Origin: JAJDXO01 sp965213765
Lineage (GTDB): Bacteria; Pseudomonadota; Alphaproteobacteria; Rhodospirillales; UBA2165
DNA: 64,000 nt
Assembly: GCA_965213765.1 (NCBI GenBank)
Contig: OZ243926.1
Coordinates: 868,001-932,000, forward strand
Direction of reading: 5' to 3'
The number at the start of each line of letters is the position of its first letter. Position 1 is the stretch's first letter. Position numbers and translations under genes: made by a program. Positions 52,608 through 61,893 of this stretch are shown in pieces. Below the pieces are notes generated by a model. It saw nothing but the letters and a program-made list of their open reading frames with translations, was not told the DNA's origin and did not search any database.

Positions 52608-53282
52608 CTAGCGGACCGAATCCAGGTAATTCCTCACTTGGGCCATGCTCTCGAAGACCCGCTCGGCACCGTGGCCAATCAGCGTTTGGTCTCGACCCGC
52701 TTCACAGTGTCCACCCCCAACAAAGCCGATGACCGGCATCCCCGCCGCGACGCCCGCCGCGACCCCGTGGGGGCTGTCTTCGACGACAATACATTCACCG
52801 GGAGACCAGCCCATTTCGTGGGCCGCAAAAAGGTATAGATCCGGCGCCGGTTTGCCCCGCGACACAAGTTCGGCACTGAACGCGCGTCCGGCGAATTGCT
52901 TGTCGAGTCCGACCGCAGCCAGAGTAATGCCTAGCCGCGCACCGGTGCTGTTCGAGGCGACGCAGCACGCCTCGCCCAGCATGCCTATTAGTTCACCGAC
53001 CCCGGCAACGGGCGTGAGTTCCGCTTGGTAAATTTCTCTCAGCCCGGCGAAGATTCGATCCTCGATGTCGGAAGGCAGCGTGACACCATGGCGGCGCTCC
53101 AGCTCGGCATATGTGTCCCACGCAGTCCAGCCGACAAAGCCCGAATATTCTGCCTCGCTGGCATCGAGCCCTGCCTCGCGCATGACCGCGGCGCCCGACC
53201 GTATGGCCAACGGCTCGGAATCCGCGATCACGCCGTCACAGTCGAAAATGACTTTCCGTTTATCGGACACGGAGCGATGCAA
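52608..53282 (-). CDS. HAD-family hydrolase, beta-phosphoglucomutase-like
   Basis: 224 residues. Motif I FDCDGVIADSEP contains the nucleophile and acid Asp; motif II is VASNST; motif III Lys in SRGKPAPDLYLFAA; motif IV VVEDSPHGVAAGVAAGM. The helical cap of about 65 residues after motif I makes it subclass I (Gph/CbbY/YcjU-like). Substrate is unknown; probably a sugar phosphate. Confidence 0.92.
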   Translation of the reverse strand: MHRSVSDKRKVIFDCDGVIADSEPLAIRSGAAVMREAGLDASEAEYSGFVGWTAWDTYAELERRHGVTLPSDIEDRIFAGLREIYQAELTPVAGVGELIGMLGEACCVASNSTGARLGITLAAVGLDKQFAGRAFSAELVSRGKPAPDLYLFAAHEMGWSPGECIVVEDSPHGVAAGVAAGMPVIGFVGGGHCEAGRDQTLIGHGAERVFESMAQVRNYLDSVR

Positions 53283-53311
53283 CTCTAACCTCGGTACTCA
53301 CCTGGGTAGCG

Positions 53312-53472
53312 ATGTCTCTGTGGTTCATCGCCGCCCGGCGAAGACGGGTGATCGAGCGCCGGGAACCCGCTCGCCTGGATGATCGGCTGTCGGACGATAT
53401 CGGATTGACCCGGAAGAAGCGGAACGGGAGATCATGAAGGCATTGCGGAAGGCATGGATCACCCAGCGATGA
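53312..53472 (+). pseudogene. DUF1127 small protein, frameshifted
   Basis: ATG 53312 opens MSLWFIAARRRRVIERREPA then RLDDRLSDDIG, a DUF1127 sequence. The given frame stops at TGA 53437 after 41 residues (ending LTRKKRNGRS). Inserting one base near 53400 instead gives DIG-x-DPEEAEREIMKALRK and AWITQR, which continues the DUF1127 pattern to TGA 53472. DUF1127 proteins in alphaproteobacteria bind RNA and act in stress or phosphate responses. Sequencing error or real frameshift; the 41-residue protein may still be made. Confidence 0.65.
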
Positions 53473-55999
53473 CATCCTTCACCTTGCCTGCCAAATCCTG
53501 AAGGCTGAATGGTTTGGAGAGAAAATGGATGTCGGCGCCGATGTCGCCGGGTATCGCCTCCTCGGAATAGCCGGAGATCAAGATCACTTTGATTTCCGGC
53601 ATTTTTTCCTTAATCAGCCGTACAAGCGTATGACCGTCCATGCCGGGCATTACCACGTCAGTAATAATCAGGTCGACGGTCTCGTCGAAATCATTCAGCG
53701 CATGCAGCGCCTCTTCGCCGTCCGAGGCCTCGATAACCCGGTAGCCCTTGTTGCGAAGTGCGCGGCTGCCAAAAAGCCGTACCGCATCCTCATCCTCGAC
53801 CAGCAGAATTTTCCCGCCACCGGTCAGATCCTCGGCCAGGACAGGCTCGGAGGCATGTGGACCCGAAAGAATGGGTTCGCCGGCGGCGGCGGCATCTGCC
53901 GCCGTGTATGCCGGAAGGTAGATGCTGAATGTGGTGCCCTCACCGGGCATGGAATCGACAAATACATAACCTTCCGATTGCCGGACAATGCCATAAACAG
54001 TGGACAGACCGAGGCCGGTCCCCTCGCCGACCCCTTTGGTGGAAAAGAAGGGCTCAAATATGCGGCCGATGTTTTCCTTGGCGATGCCGGAGCCCGTGTC
54101 GGTGACCGTGATCAGTACGTATTCGCCGGCGGGCATTACCTCATGTCCGGGTTGAAGGGTGCTTTCAACCGAAACCCGCGACGTTTCAATCGTAATTTGT
54201 CCGCCGCCCGGCATGGCATCTCTTGCATTGACGGCGAGGTTGATAACCACTTGATCAAACTGCCCCGGATCGGTCCGGATCAGGTCAACCTCCTGATCAT
54301 GCCTGATTTGGAGCGCGATATTCTCACCGATCAGGCGCCGGAGCAGGTTCGAGAGGTCGCCAAGCGCCTCCCGCACATCAAAGATTTTCGGCTGCAAGGT
54401 TTGTCGGCGGGAGAATGCCAACAACTGATGGATGAGATTGGCCGCTCGATTGGCATTTTGCTTGATCTGCATGATGTCGGCGAAGTTCGGATCCTCCGCG
54501 CCGTGGCGGGCCAGCAGGAGATCGCAGAAGCCGATCATCGCGGTCAGCAGGTTGTTGAAGTCATGAGCAACGCCGCCGGCGAGTTGACCCACTGCCTGCA
54601 TTTTTTGCGACTGGTTGAATTGTACTTCCAAATTTTTTTGCTCGGTCGTATCGATGACATGCAGCACAAGGCCTGAAACATCCCCTTCGGCGTCCTGGAC
54701 CCGGCCGACGTAAAGCGAAGCGGCAAGGTCGCGCTCTCCGCCCGCCGGCATACGAACATCGATCATCGTCGCCGGCAGTGTCCCCATCACAACCTGGGAC
54801 AACTGCGCCGCAACATCGTCCCGGTCCTCCGTGCTGGTTCGTTCAGACAGCGGCCGACCGATGACCGCGTCCCGGTGCAAACCGAGCATCTTCAGAAATG
54901 CCCGATTGCAGTCAATGACGTTGCCGTAAAGATCGAGCAGGACAATGCCGACCGGAGCCTCGGAGAACAGCCAGGGAATGCGTTTGACCAACGCACCCCC
55001 GGACCCATCGTCGGGCAGCGGCAGGAATGGCTCCCTGAGAACAATCGAGCGGGAGTAATCGAACTCACCATCAGCGGTCACCTGCTGCGACTGAATGAGG
55101 TAGGCGCCGAACTCCGTTCCATCCGAGGACTTGAGGACGATAGAGCCGTGCATGCCGGATGCATCTTCGGCGATCCCATCGGGCTCACCTCCGGCGACGA
55201 CGAAATCGGCGAACTGACGATCCTCGCCATTCCATCCGTCTTCGAGCGGCGCAAGCCATTGTCGGAGCGCTTGATTTGCGTAGGTGAGAATTCCTGAACC
55301 GTCCACCGAAAAGAAGCCAACGGGCAACTTGTCAATTAGGTCGTAGAGGAGCTTTTCCTCCCGCCGCGTGGCCGTCTCGGCTGCCTTGGTGGCGGTAATA
55401 TCACTCATCGACCAGAGGGTAAGGTCGTCGAGACCAGGCACCGGTTCCGCTGAGATGCGGAACCATTTGCGCCGGCCCAGGGTCTCGGAGAGATCAATTT
55501 CGGCCCGGTCCCGCAATCCGCTCTCGGCCCCCTTTATCAGCCGGGACAATTCCAGTGAACCGGCCGCGGGTCCAAACCGTTCGACCAACTCATTGATCGT
55601 TTCCGGTTCCGAAGGAAAGGACGCCCCGCCCAATTCGTTAAGCAGTTCATGCATCCGGCTGTTGAGAAACCGGAGGCGCCCGTCGCCCGCCGACACAAAT
55701 GCAATCAGGTCGTCGGCCGCCAGAGTTCCCCGAATTCTTGCCAGCGCCCTTCGACGGGCCACGAACCCGCCCAAGAGGTAGCCGCCGAGGGCAAGCCCAA
55801 TGGCTCCAGCAACCAGCAAAACCACGGCGAGCGGCCGCTGGCCGTCATTTGCCGGCGCCCCGTCGACAAACAACAATACGCCAACGAAAATCATGGCCAC
55901 CGATGCAGACAAGACCCCGGCGGCAAGTAGCCAGTTAGCCTTGTCGCCATTCGCCGGAGACCGGGTACGCTCGGTGGACTGGATGGGGTTCGTGGTCAC
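53459..55999 (-). CDS. cckA: cell cycle hybrid histidine kinase CckA
   Basis: 846 residues from GTG 55999, with GGGAGA 8 bp upstream; longer frames read through unrelated sequence. CckA feeds phosphate through ChpT to CtrA. Two membrane helices lie near residues 20-42 and 55-78, then PAS-type domains (to about 460), HisKA with the phospho-His in GGVAHDFNNLLTAMIGF, HATPase with NLAVNARDAMPGGG and GEGTGLGLSTVYGIV, and a C-terminal receiver (from about 726) with phospho-acceptor Asp in LIITDVVMPGMDG. The architecture matches Caulobacter CckA. Confidence 0.94.
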   Translation of the reverse strand: MTTNPIQSTERTRSPANGDKANWLLAAGVLSASVAMIFVGVLLFVDGAPANDGQRPLAVVLLVAGAIGLALGGYLLGGFVARRRALARIRGTLAADDLIAFVSAGDGRLRFLNSRMHELLNELGGASFPSEPETINELVERFGPAAGSLELSRLIKGAESGLRDRAEIDLSETLGRRKWFRISAEPVPGLDDLTLWSMSDITATKAAETATRREEKLLYDLIDKLPVGFFSVDGSGILTYANQALRQWLAPLEDGWNGEDRQFADFVVAGGEPDGIAEDASGMHGSIVLKSSDGTEFGAYLIQSQQVTADGEFDYSRSIVLREPFLPLPDDGSGGALVKRIPWLFSEAPVGIVLLDLYGNVIDCNRAFLKMLGLHRDAVIGRPLSERTSTEDRDDVAAQLSQVVMGTLPATMIDVRMPAGGERDLAASLYVGRVQDAEGDVSGLVLHVIDTTEQKNLEVQFNQSQKMQAVGQLAGGVAHDFNNLLTAMIGFCDLLLARHGAEDPNFADIMQIKQNANRAANLIHQLLAFSRRQTLQPKIFDVREALGDLSNLLRRLIGENIALQIRHDQEVDLIRTDPGQFDQVVINLAVNARDAMPGGGQITIETSRVSVESTLQPGHEVMPAGEYVLITVTDTGSGIAKENIGRIFEPFFSTKGVGEGTGLGLSTVYGIVRQSEGYVFVDSMPGEGTTFSIYLPAYTAADAAAAGEPILSGPHASEPVLAEDLTGGGKILLVEDEDAVRLFGSRALRNKGYRVIEASDGEEALHALNDFDETVDLIITDVVMPGMDGHTLVRLIKEKMPEIKVILISGYSEEAIPGDIGADIHFLSKPFSLQDLAGKVKDVIAG

Positions 56000-56412
56000 G
56001 ACTCTCCCTGTTTGCGCGATTCGAGCGATCGCCGCAATAGTCACAAAGGCTCGCCTGTTCATCCGGCCCCAATTCCGGGCCCGCAGTTCCGCCCGCTCCT
56101 GTGCGGACATACTCCGCTTCGGGCATTCTACCCTTGAGTCGATAGACGCAGCCAATGACTTCCGCCACCGCCGGCGCCACCTGCGGCCCGCCGGATCATT
56201 TGCGGATATTTGCTGTAAAGCCGGGTGATGAGTTGATGGCCGGTCCCGTTCCGGTTCATCCTGACCGTTTGCTCTCCGACGATGACGCAGTTAAGGGACG
56301 GCGAAAAGCAGGTCTGATCGTCCGGGAAGCGGACGCCGGGGCCGCCAACTCTTTTGGGTACCATCAAGTTAAGATTTGATCGGGCGAAGACGCGGAACAG
56401 GGAGGCCGGATC
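56000..56412. other. intergenic region cckA-arylsulfotransferase
   Basis: 413 bp between divergent genes. Several short open frames overlap here on both strands, none with recognisable content or ribosome sites. AGGGAGG precedes the plus-strand gene. I see no clear promoter for either gene. Confidence 0.5.
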
Positions 56413-58044
56413 ATGACAGCGTTTGTTGAAAATCCTCGGGTCGAGAAGAACCCCAATCCAAATGTCCCGCTCGTGGCGCTTGTCTATTTCAAGACGGATG
56501 GTCCTTGCGAAACGACCCTGGAGATCAGCGACGGCCGGCGAACGCGGACCGTCGCATACGGCGCAGACCATGCGCCGGACAAGGGCCTTCCGATCATCGG
56601 CATGCGGGCCGGGACGTCCCACCGAATCACCGTCCGCGCCGGTGATGCCGCGGCGGTCGAGCTCGAGTACCGGACCCCGCCTCTACCCGGTGATAGCGCC
56701 GAGTGGCCCACCATCGACGTCAAATCGGCCGACACGTCCCGGATGCAGCCCGGCTATACCCTTTTGAGCGTTCGACGGCGGGTAAATCTGCGTCAGCAGT
56801 ATATGACGCCCGCCCAAATTCAGTTCACGGTGCGCTGGGGTATGCTCATGGTGCTCGATGAGGAGGGCGAGTGCGTCTGGTATTACACCTCAGATGCCCG
56901 GATCGCCGGCGTGCATCAACTGGCCAACGGCAATCTGTTTTTTCATCACGTGGATTTCCGGACGGTGGAAATGGACATGTGCGGCAATGTCGTCCGCATG
57001 TTTTATGCCACCGGCCGGCCACAAGGCCCCGTGGACGGCGCCATCCCCATCGAGGCGGCGAGCCTGCATCATCAGCCCCACCAGATGCCCAACGGCAACT
57101 TCCTCGCCATGACGGCGAATGCGCGGCAAATCGAGAACTACTACACCAGCGAGACCGACCCGGATGCGCCGCGCGCCACCCAGCCGGTGGTGGGCGACAA
57201 TTTTGTCGAGTTCACGCCCGACGGAGACATCGTCTGGAACTGGAACACCTTCGATCATTTGGACGTCTACCGCTGGTCTTACCACCTGATGGAGGTCTAT
57301 TGGCATAACCGGGGCTTTCCCAAGCACCTGGACTGGACCCACGGCAACGGCATCACCTATGACGAGCGGGACGACAGCGTGATCGTCTCGCTCCGCCACC
57401 AGGACGCAATCATCAAGATCGACAAGACCTCCGGCGAGATCAAATGGATTCTCGGCGATCACGAGAACTGGAAGAGCCCGCAAAAGGAAAAGCTTCTAAA
57501 TCCGACCCACGATTTCCGCTGGCACTATCACGGTCACAACCCGCGGGTGACCGTCGATGGGACAATCCTGATGTATGATAACGGCATCTGCCGGGCTCAG
57601 CCGTACAAGCCGCAGGCCACGCCCCGCGAGTGCTTCGCCCGCGCCGTTGAGTATGACGTGGATGAGGAGAACATGACCGTAACCGAGGTCTGGAACTCAG
57701 GCGATGATGATGATCCGGAACGGGTTATCTCCTGGGCCATGGGGGACGCCCATCGACTCCCCAACGACAATATGTTCATTATCGATTCGACGTGTTTGCC
57801 GACGCGGGAGCAGCTCAGCCGGACGTGCAATGTGGACGATCTCACCTGGAACGAATGGCTCCGGGAGGAATTTCATCCGAGCGATTTTCCCTATTGGACC
57901 CGGCTCAGAGAGATGAAGCGCGACGGGGGCAAAGAGGTCGTTTGGGAAGTGCACCTGTTGGATCCCCACGACCTAGTCTCCTGGCAGACCTTCGGCGGCG
58001 CCCGGCTCGCGAGCCTCTACCCCAAGAACGCGGAGGCTATCTAG
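56413..58044 (+). CDS. arylsulfotransferase (ASST)-like protein, cytoplasmic form
   Basis: 543 residues from ATG 56413. The beta-propeller arylsulfotransferase fold is suggested by FVEFTPDGDIVWNWNTFDHL, HLDWTHGNGITYDERDDSVI, LRHQDAIIKIDKTSGEIKWI and HDFRWHYHGHNPRVT, each carrying the family His and Trp residues. Classical AssT is periplasmic and PAPS-independent, moving sulfate between phenols. Here no signal peptide is present (MTAFVENPRVEKNPNPN), so export is not by Sec. The donor and acceptor are unknown. Its stop overlaps the convergent hydrolase stop. Confidence 0.83.
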   Translation: MTAFVENPRVEKNPNPNVPLVALVYFKTDGPCETTLEISDGRRTRTVAYGADHAPDKGLPIIGMRAGTSHRITVRAGDAAAVELEYRTPPLPGDSAEWPTIDVKSADTSRMQPGYTLLSVRRRVNLRQQYMTPAQIQFTVRWGMLMVLDEEGECVWYYTSDARIAGVHQLANGNLFFHHVDFRTVEMDMCGNVVRMFYATGRPQGPVDGAIPIEAASLHHQPHQMPNGNFLAMTANARQIENYYTSETDPDAPRATQPVVGDNFVEFTPDGDIVWNWNTFDHLDVYRWSYHLMEVYWHNRGFPKHLDWTHGNGITYDERDDSVIVSLRHQDAIIKIDKTSGEIKWILGDHENWKSPQKEKLLNPTHDFRWHYHGHNPRVTVDGTILMYDNGICRAQPYKPQATPRECFARAVEYDVDEENMTVTEVWNSGDDDDPERVISWAMGDAHRLPNDNMFIIDSTCLPTREQLSRTCNVDDLTWNEWLREEFHPSDFPYWTRLREMKRDGGKEVVWEVHLLDPHDLVSWQTFGGARLASLYPKNAEAI

Positions 58045-58754
58045 TCGGCGAGCGTAACGAGCAGGTCTACAAGTTCGCCCGGCATGTCGATCATGATTTC
58101 GTGGCCGCACTCGAAATCATAAACCTCCCACGACGGCTCGTTTCGCAGTCTCTCGGCAATTCCGATGAACGGGGCGCCCTCATTCCCGGTCGCGACGATA
58201 AAGACGCGTTTGTCGATCCGCTCCCATGGGTTGGTATGGATGAGAACCTGTTCGAATGTCGCCAGGGGATGATCGCAGACCTGTCTTTTCATCCAAGCCA
58301 CCGTGTCGGGATCGTCAATTCCCCAGAAGCTCGGTTCAGGACACGGAATTCGCCAGCCGTCGCCTTGGCCGCGCGCGGTCCGCACCCGTTGTTCGTGACG
58401 CTCCGGCGGCGCCGAAGTTGCCAACGAGTGACCGCTTTCGGGTACGAACGCATCCAGATAAACAATCGTGCGGAATCGATCCGCCAATTGCTCGGCGACG
58501 CCGGTAATCACCATCCCCCCATAGGAATGTCCCACCAGGACGGCGTCTTCAATCTCTTCGGAGGTCACCGCCGCCACCACATCCTGTACATGGGTGTCCA
58601 GGTTTACCTCTCGCGCCGCCAAATGAAGCCGGTCGCCAAGCCCCGTCAGCGTAAGCGGGTAAACATCGTGCCCGCCTGCCCGCAGCCGCCGTGTCACATC
58701 GCGATAGCACCAGCCTCCTTGCCACGCGCCGGGCACCAGTACGAATGTCGCCAT
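58041..58754 (-). CDS. alpha/beta-fold hydrolase
   Basis: 237 residues. LVPGAWQGGWCYRDVTRRLR holds the oxyanion region, VLVGHSYGGMVITGVA the nucleophile Ser, a downstream Asp, and CGHEIMIDMPGE the catalytic His. The sequence resembles the methyl-ketone/salicylate esterase-like (plant MES/HNL) group of small esterases. Substrate unknown. Confidence 0.9.
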   Translation of the reverse strand: MATFVLVPGAWQGGWCYRDVTRRLRAGGHDVYPLTLTGLGDRLHLAAREVNLDTHVQDVVAAVTSEEIEDAVLVGHSYGGMVITGVAEQLADRFRTIVYLDAFVPESGHSLATSAPPERHEQRVRTARGQGDGWRIPCPEPSFWGIDDPDTVAWMKRQVCDHPLATFEQVLIHTNPWERIDKRVFIVATGNEGAPFIGIAERLRNEPSWEVYDFECGHEIMIDMPGELVDLLVTLAD

Positions 58755-58971
58755 GTTCGCTCCTCACCTGCTCCGTTATCCCGGACAATGCCGTCCGCTT
58801 GAAATATCACCACATTATCACGTCGGCGTCACAGCCGTGTCACGGCGCCAACCTAGGGTCCGCCGGCCCCGACCGCCTGTCCACAAAACGGACGAAGATC
58901 GCGGCCAAATTGGTGAGCCGGCGGGTCTGACCTATATTGGCGCCAGCCAAGGTGCCAAATGGGGAAACATC

Positions 58972-59790
58972 ATGTTGGAGCTTTATCATCACGGATCGTC
59001 GGTATGCGCGGCCAAGGTGCGCATGTACTTGCACGAGAAGGGCCTGGAATGGACAGGCCACTATATTGACATCCTGAAGGGTGAGCAATTCACCGAGGAG
59101 TTCTTGAAGGTCAATCCCAAGGCGGTGGTACCGGCCCTGGTTCACGACGGCAAAATCATCACCGAGTCGACTGTCATCTGCGAGTACATTGAAGACGTGT
59201 TCCCCGAGCCGCGGCTCCGGCCCGAGAATCCCCTGGAACGGGCCCAGGTCATGTACTGGACCAAGGCCGTCGACGAGGAACTCCACCCGGCCTGCGGGGT
59301 TGTCACATTTGTCTGCTCTCACCGGCATACCATCCGCCGCCTGGGACCGGAAAAACTTGCCGAATTCCTGAGCTCGACGCCTCAGTTCTCGGTCACGGCC
59401 GACTGGCACGAAGAGAAGAAGAGGATTGTCAAAGACGGGTTCTATGCCCCGGGCGCGCCGGACAAGATCCGGCTTTACGACAGGTATCTGTTCAAGATGG
59501 AAGAAGCGCTCCAGGACCGCGATTGGCTCGCCGGCGGCAAATTTACGTTCGCTGACATTGCACTCACCCCATACGTCAACCGGCTGGATATGATGTCCAT
59601 GTCCGGAATGTGGGAGAACGGTCGGCTGCCCAAGGTCACGGATTGGTGGGAGCGCATAAGATCGCGGCCGAGTTTTAAGGCCGAATTGCTCGACTGGGTC
59701 CCCGAAGACCTGACCAATGACCTCAAGACCTTCGGCGCGGACAGCTGGTACGACGTCTCGCGGCTACTGGAGATAAGGGAAGCCGCATAA
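58972..59790 (+). CDS. glutathione S-transferase family protein
   Basis: 272 residues from ATG 58972 (MLELYHHGSSVCAAKVRMYL). The thioredoxin-fold N-domain contains the family Ser/Cys region (GSSVCAAKVR), VNPKAVVPALVHDGKIITES and the C-terminal helical domain LAGGKFTFADIALTPYVNRL. The longer open frame upstream lacks homology. A GST can open rings, isomerise or dehalogenate; no substrate is evident. Confidence 0.9.
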   Translation: MLELYHHGSSVCAAKVRMYLHEKGLEWTGHYIDILKGEQFTEEFLKVNPKAVVPALVHDGKIITESTVICEYIEDVFPEPRLRPENPLERAQVMYWTKAVDEELHPACGVVTFVCSHRHTIRRLGPEKLAEFLSSTPQFSVTADWHEEKKRIVKDGFYAPGAPDKIRLYDRYLFKMEEALQDRDWLAGGKFTFADIALTPYVNRLDMMSMSGMWENGRLPKVTDWWERIRSRPSFKAELLDWVPEDLTNDLKTFGADSWYDVSRLLEIREAA

Positions 59791-59841
59791 CCGCGGGCCA
59801 TGTTAGCATCGCCTGGGAAACTTGAATCTCAGGGGGCAAAT

Positions 59842-60612
59842 ATGGATTTGGATCAAGCAATTGAGGACTTTTGGAACTTCCGGCATGGCGGGCCGTTTCC
59901 CGAACACCATGCCGGAAATCTAGAATTCGACGACGGCTTTCGCGTCTGCCTGGCGCTCCGGGAACGCCACGCCGCCGACGGCAACCCTCAGGTGGGCTGG
60001 AAGGTCGGGTTGACGGCCAAGGCTATTCAGGCCCAGGCAGGCGTGCATCATCCATCCTGGGCGGTCCTATATGAGCGGGGACGATGGGCCAGCGGCCACA
60101 CTCATCCCGCTGCGGATTTCATTACCCCCGGCTGGGAAAACGAGCTGTGCCTGACGATGGGCGCGACGCTTTCCGGCCCGGACGCAACGATTGACGATGC
60201 CGCAGCGGCCGTCGCCTCGGTGCAGCCGGCATTCGAAATCATCGAGCGGCGTTTTATGCCCGGTCCCGGATTGTTTCCCCTGGGCGCCGCCGACAATGGA
60301 CAGCAGCGGGCATTCGTCGTCGGTGAATCGACCCGGTTTGACCCCGATGCGCACGATCTTGCCGCCGCGTCAGTCGAGGTAATTGTCGACGGTGAGTCCC
60401 GGGAAGTTGCCTATGGCCGCGAGGTAATGGAATCGAGCCCCCTTGCGTCGATTGCCTGGCTGGCCAACGACCTTGCCCGGTTCGGGCTGGCCTTGGAGGA
60501 AGGAATGCAGGTGATGTCCGGTTCCTTCACCCGGCAGTACCACTTCGACGGGCCCACCGAAGTCGTGGCAAAGTTCGACCCGTTTGGCGAGGTCCGGGTG
60601 ACGTTTACCTGA
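59842..60612 (+). CDS. 2-keto-4-pentenoate hydratase / FAH-family protein
   Basis: 256 residues from ATG 59842, close to CAGGGGG. VGWKVGLTAKAIQAQAGVHH, PGWENELCLTMGATLSGPDA, and AFEIIERRFMPGPGLFPLGA form the metal-dependent FAH/MhpD fold; the last part (LASIAWLANDLARFGLALEE) is the typical hydratase end. MhpD-type enzymes hydrate 2-hydroxypentadienoate in aromatic meta-cleavage routes. No partner aldolase or dioxygenase is visible, so pathway membership is inferred only. Confidence 0.88.
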   Translation: MDLDQAIEDFWNFRHGGPFPEHHAGNLEFDDGFRVCLALRERHAADGNPQVGWKVGLTAKAIQAQAGVHHPSWAVLYERGRWASGHTHPAADFITPGWENELCLTMGATLSGPDATIDDAAAAVASVQPAFEIIERRFMPGPGLFPLGAADNGQQRAFVVGESTRFDPDAHDLAAASVEVIVDGESREVAYGREVMESSPLASIAWLANDLARFGLALEEGMQVMSGSFTRQYHFDGPTEVVAKFDPFGEVRVTFT

Positions 60613-60617
60613 GCACC

Positions 60618-61511
60618 CTATAGATCAATCCGCATGAGATCGTGGGCCAGGCGCAGCTCGCCGGTGTAGTTCTCCTTGATGTCCCGGGCCACCAGGTCGA
60701 GCTGATGGGGACCCATGATCTCCCGCGGCATATGGACGCTCATAATCTTCTGCACCACCGGATTGACGGAATCGTAGGATCCGAAATGGGTGGCCACCAA
60801 ACGCTTGGCGCCGGAGCGTTGCGCCAGCTTGCCGAGTTCGGTTGGGCTGGTATGGGACCAAGTTCCGACCTGCGCCTTTTTGCGGAATTCGATGGCTTCC
60901 TCGGGAAAAGTGCATTCGTGGATCATGAGATCCACGTCTTTCGACAGCTCGACAAAGGCGTCGCAGGGAGCGGTATCACCGGAAAACGAGACCGACTTAC
61001 CGTCTATTTTTGTATCCAGCCGTAGACCAAAACACGGCGAAATCTCCCTCGGAATATGCTCGACGTAGCAGGCGGTCACCCACACAAGGTCATCCTCGAA
61101 TACCAAACCCGGCTCACACTCCCGGACATCGGGACGCAACACTTCGATGTTCTGGCGCCGAGGATATTGACGCCGGGCCTCGATATCCTTGGCGTACGCA
61201 CCGTCCTCGAAGAGATGGTCGACAAATGCCTGAGTGCCGGGCGGACCGACGACCACGGGCGCGCCCGGACGATCGCAAATCCACGTGGTCAGCAGGAAAT
61301 AGGCGAAGTCGGCAATATGGTCGTAGTGTAGATGCGACAGGAAAACGGTATCCACCTCGGTGGGGTCGATGTTGGCGGCAACCATTTGCCGGGTGGCGCC
61401 ATGGCCGCAATCGAACAGGTAATGCTGATCCTCCACACTGATCAAAATTGCGGAGTCGGCCCGCTCCGGGTCCGGAGCCGCGGCACTTGTTCCTAGCATG
61501 GTGATGCGCAT
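60618..61511 (-). CDS. MBL-fold hydrolase, ribonuclease Z-like
   Basis: 297 residues. MRITMLGTSAAAPDPERADS begins the fold; the metal motif HLHYDHIADFAYFLLTTW, then a further HIP site, SFSGDTAPC, and MIHECTFPEE, followed by HTSPTELGKLAQRSGAKRLV, match the RNase Z/arylsulfatase-like branch of metallo-beta-lactamases. It may be an aryl- or phosphodiesterase rather than the tRNA 3'-processing enzyme. Convergent to the hydratase gene. Confidence 0.9.
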   Translation of the reverse strand: MRITMLGTSAAAPDPERADSAILISVEDQHYLFDCGHGATRQMVAANIDPTEVDTVFLSHLHYDHIADFAYFLLTTWICDRPGAPVVVGPPGTQAFVDHLFEDGAYAKDIEARRQYPRRQNIEVLRPDVRECEPGLVFEDDLVWVTACYVEHIPREISPCFGLRLDTKIDGKSVSFSGDTAPCDAFVELSKDVDLMIHECTFPEEAIEFRKKAQVGTWSHTSPTELGKLAQRSGAKRLVATHFGSYDSVNPVVQKIMSVHMPREIMGPHQLDLVARDIKENYTGELRLAHDLMRIDL

Positions 61512-61893
61512 GGAGAATGCCTACCCCCTTGAAAATCGGCCAGTCAGAGCTTTAGAGCGCCTCTGCCGGATTTACAATCACAAGACAGCCGAGCTTGCTC
61601 ATAATATATTTTCACAACAGATGACGCGGTTGCACTCCGTGCGGCCAATCAAATGCTCTGAACTTTGGGACTATCGGGGTGAATGACCTGAATGCGTGCA
61701 AATTGAAACCTGATAGTGGTTTTCGTGGCGGCGGTATTTGTGATCGCGCGGCCAAGTCTATTGCAGGCTCAACGTTTCACCGGAAAATCGATCACCGTCG
61801 TTAACGGATTGGCGACGGCCGGCGCCCAGATCGTCGGCGGGCTGAAGGAACTAATCGTGTCCGCGCAACCCAAGCAGGCCGCCGCCGCTACAC
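61512..61893. other. intergenic region without supported gene
   Basis: 382 bp. The first part (61560-61700) is AT-rich by local standards and could hold the promoter of the MBL gene. A plus-strand frame from about 61716 would encode a hydrophobic start (VVFVAAVFVIARPSLLQ) and ITVVNGLATAGAQIVGG, then run antisense into the next gene. I cannot support it as a gene. Confidence 0.5.
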
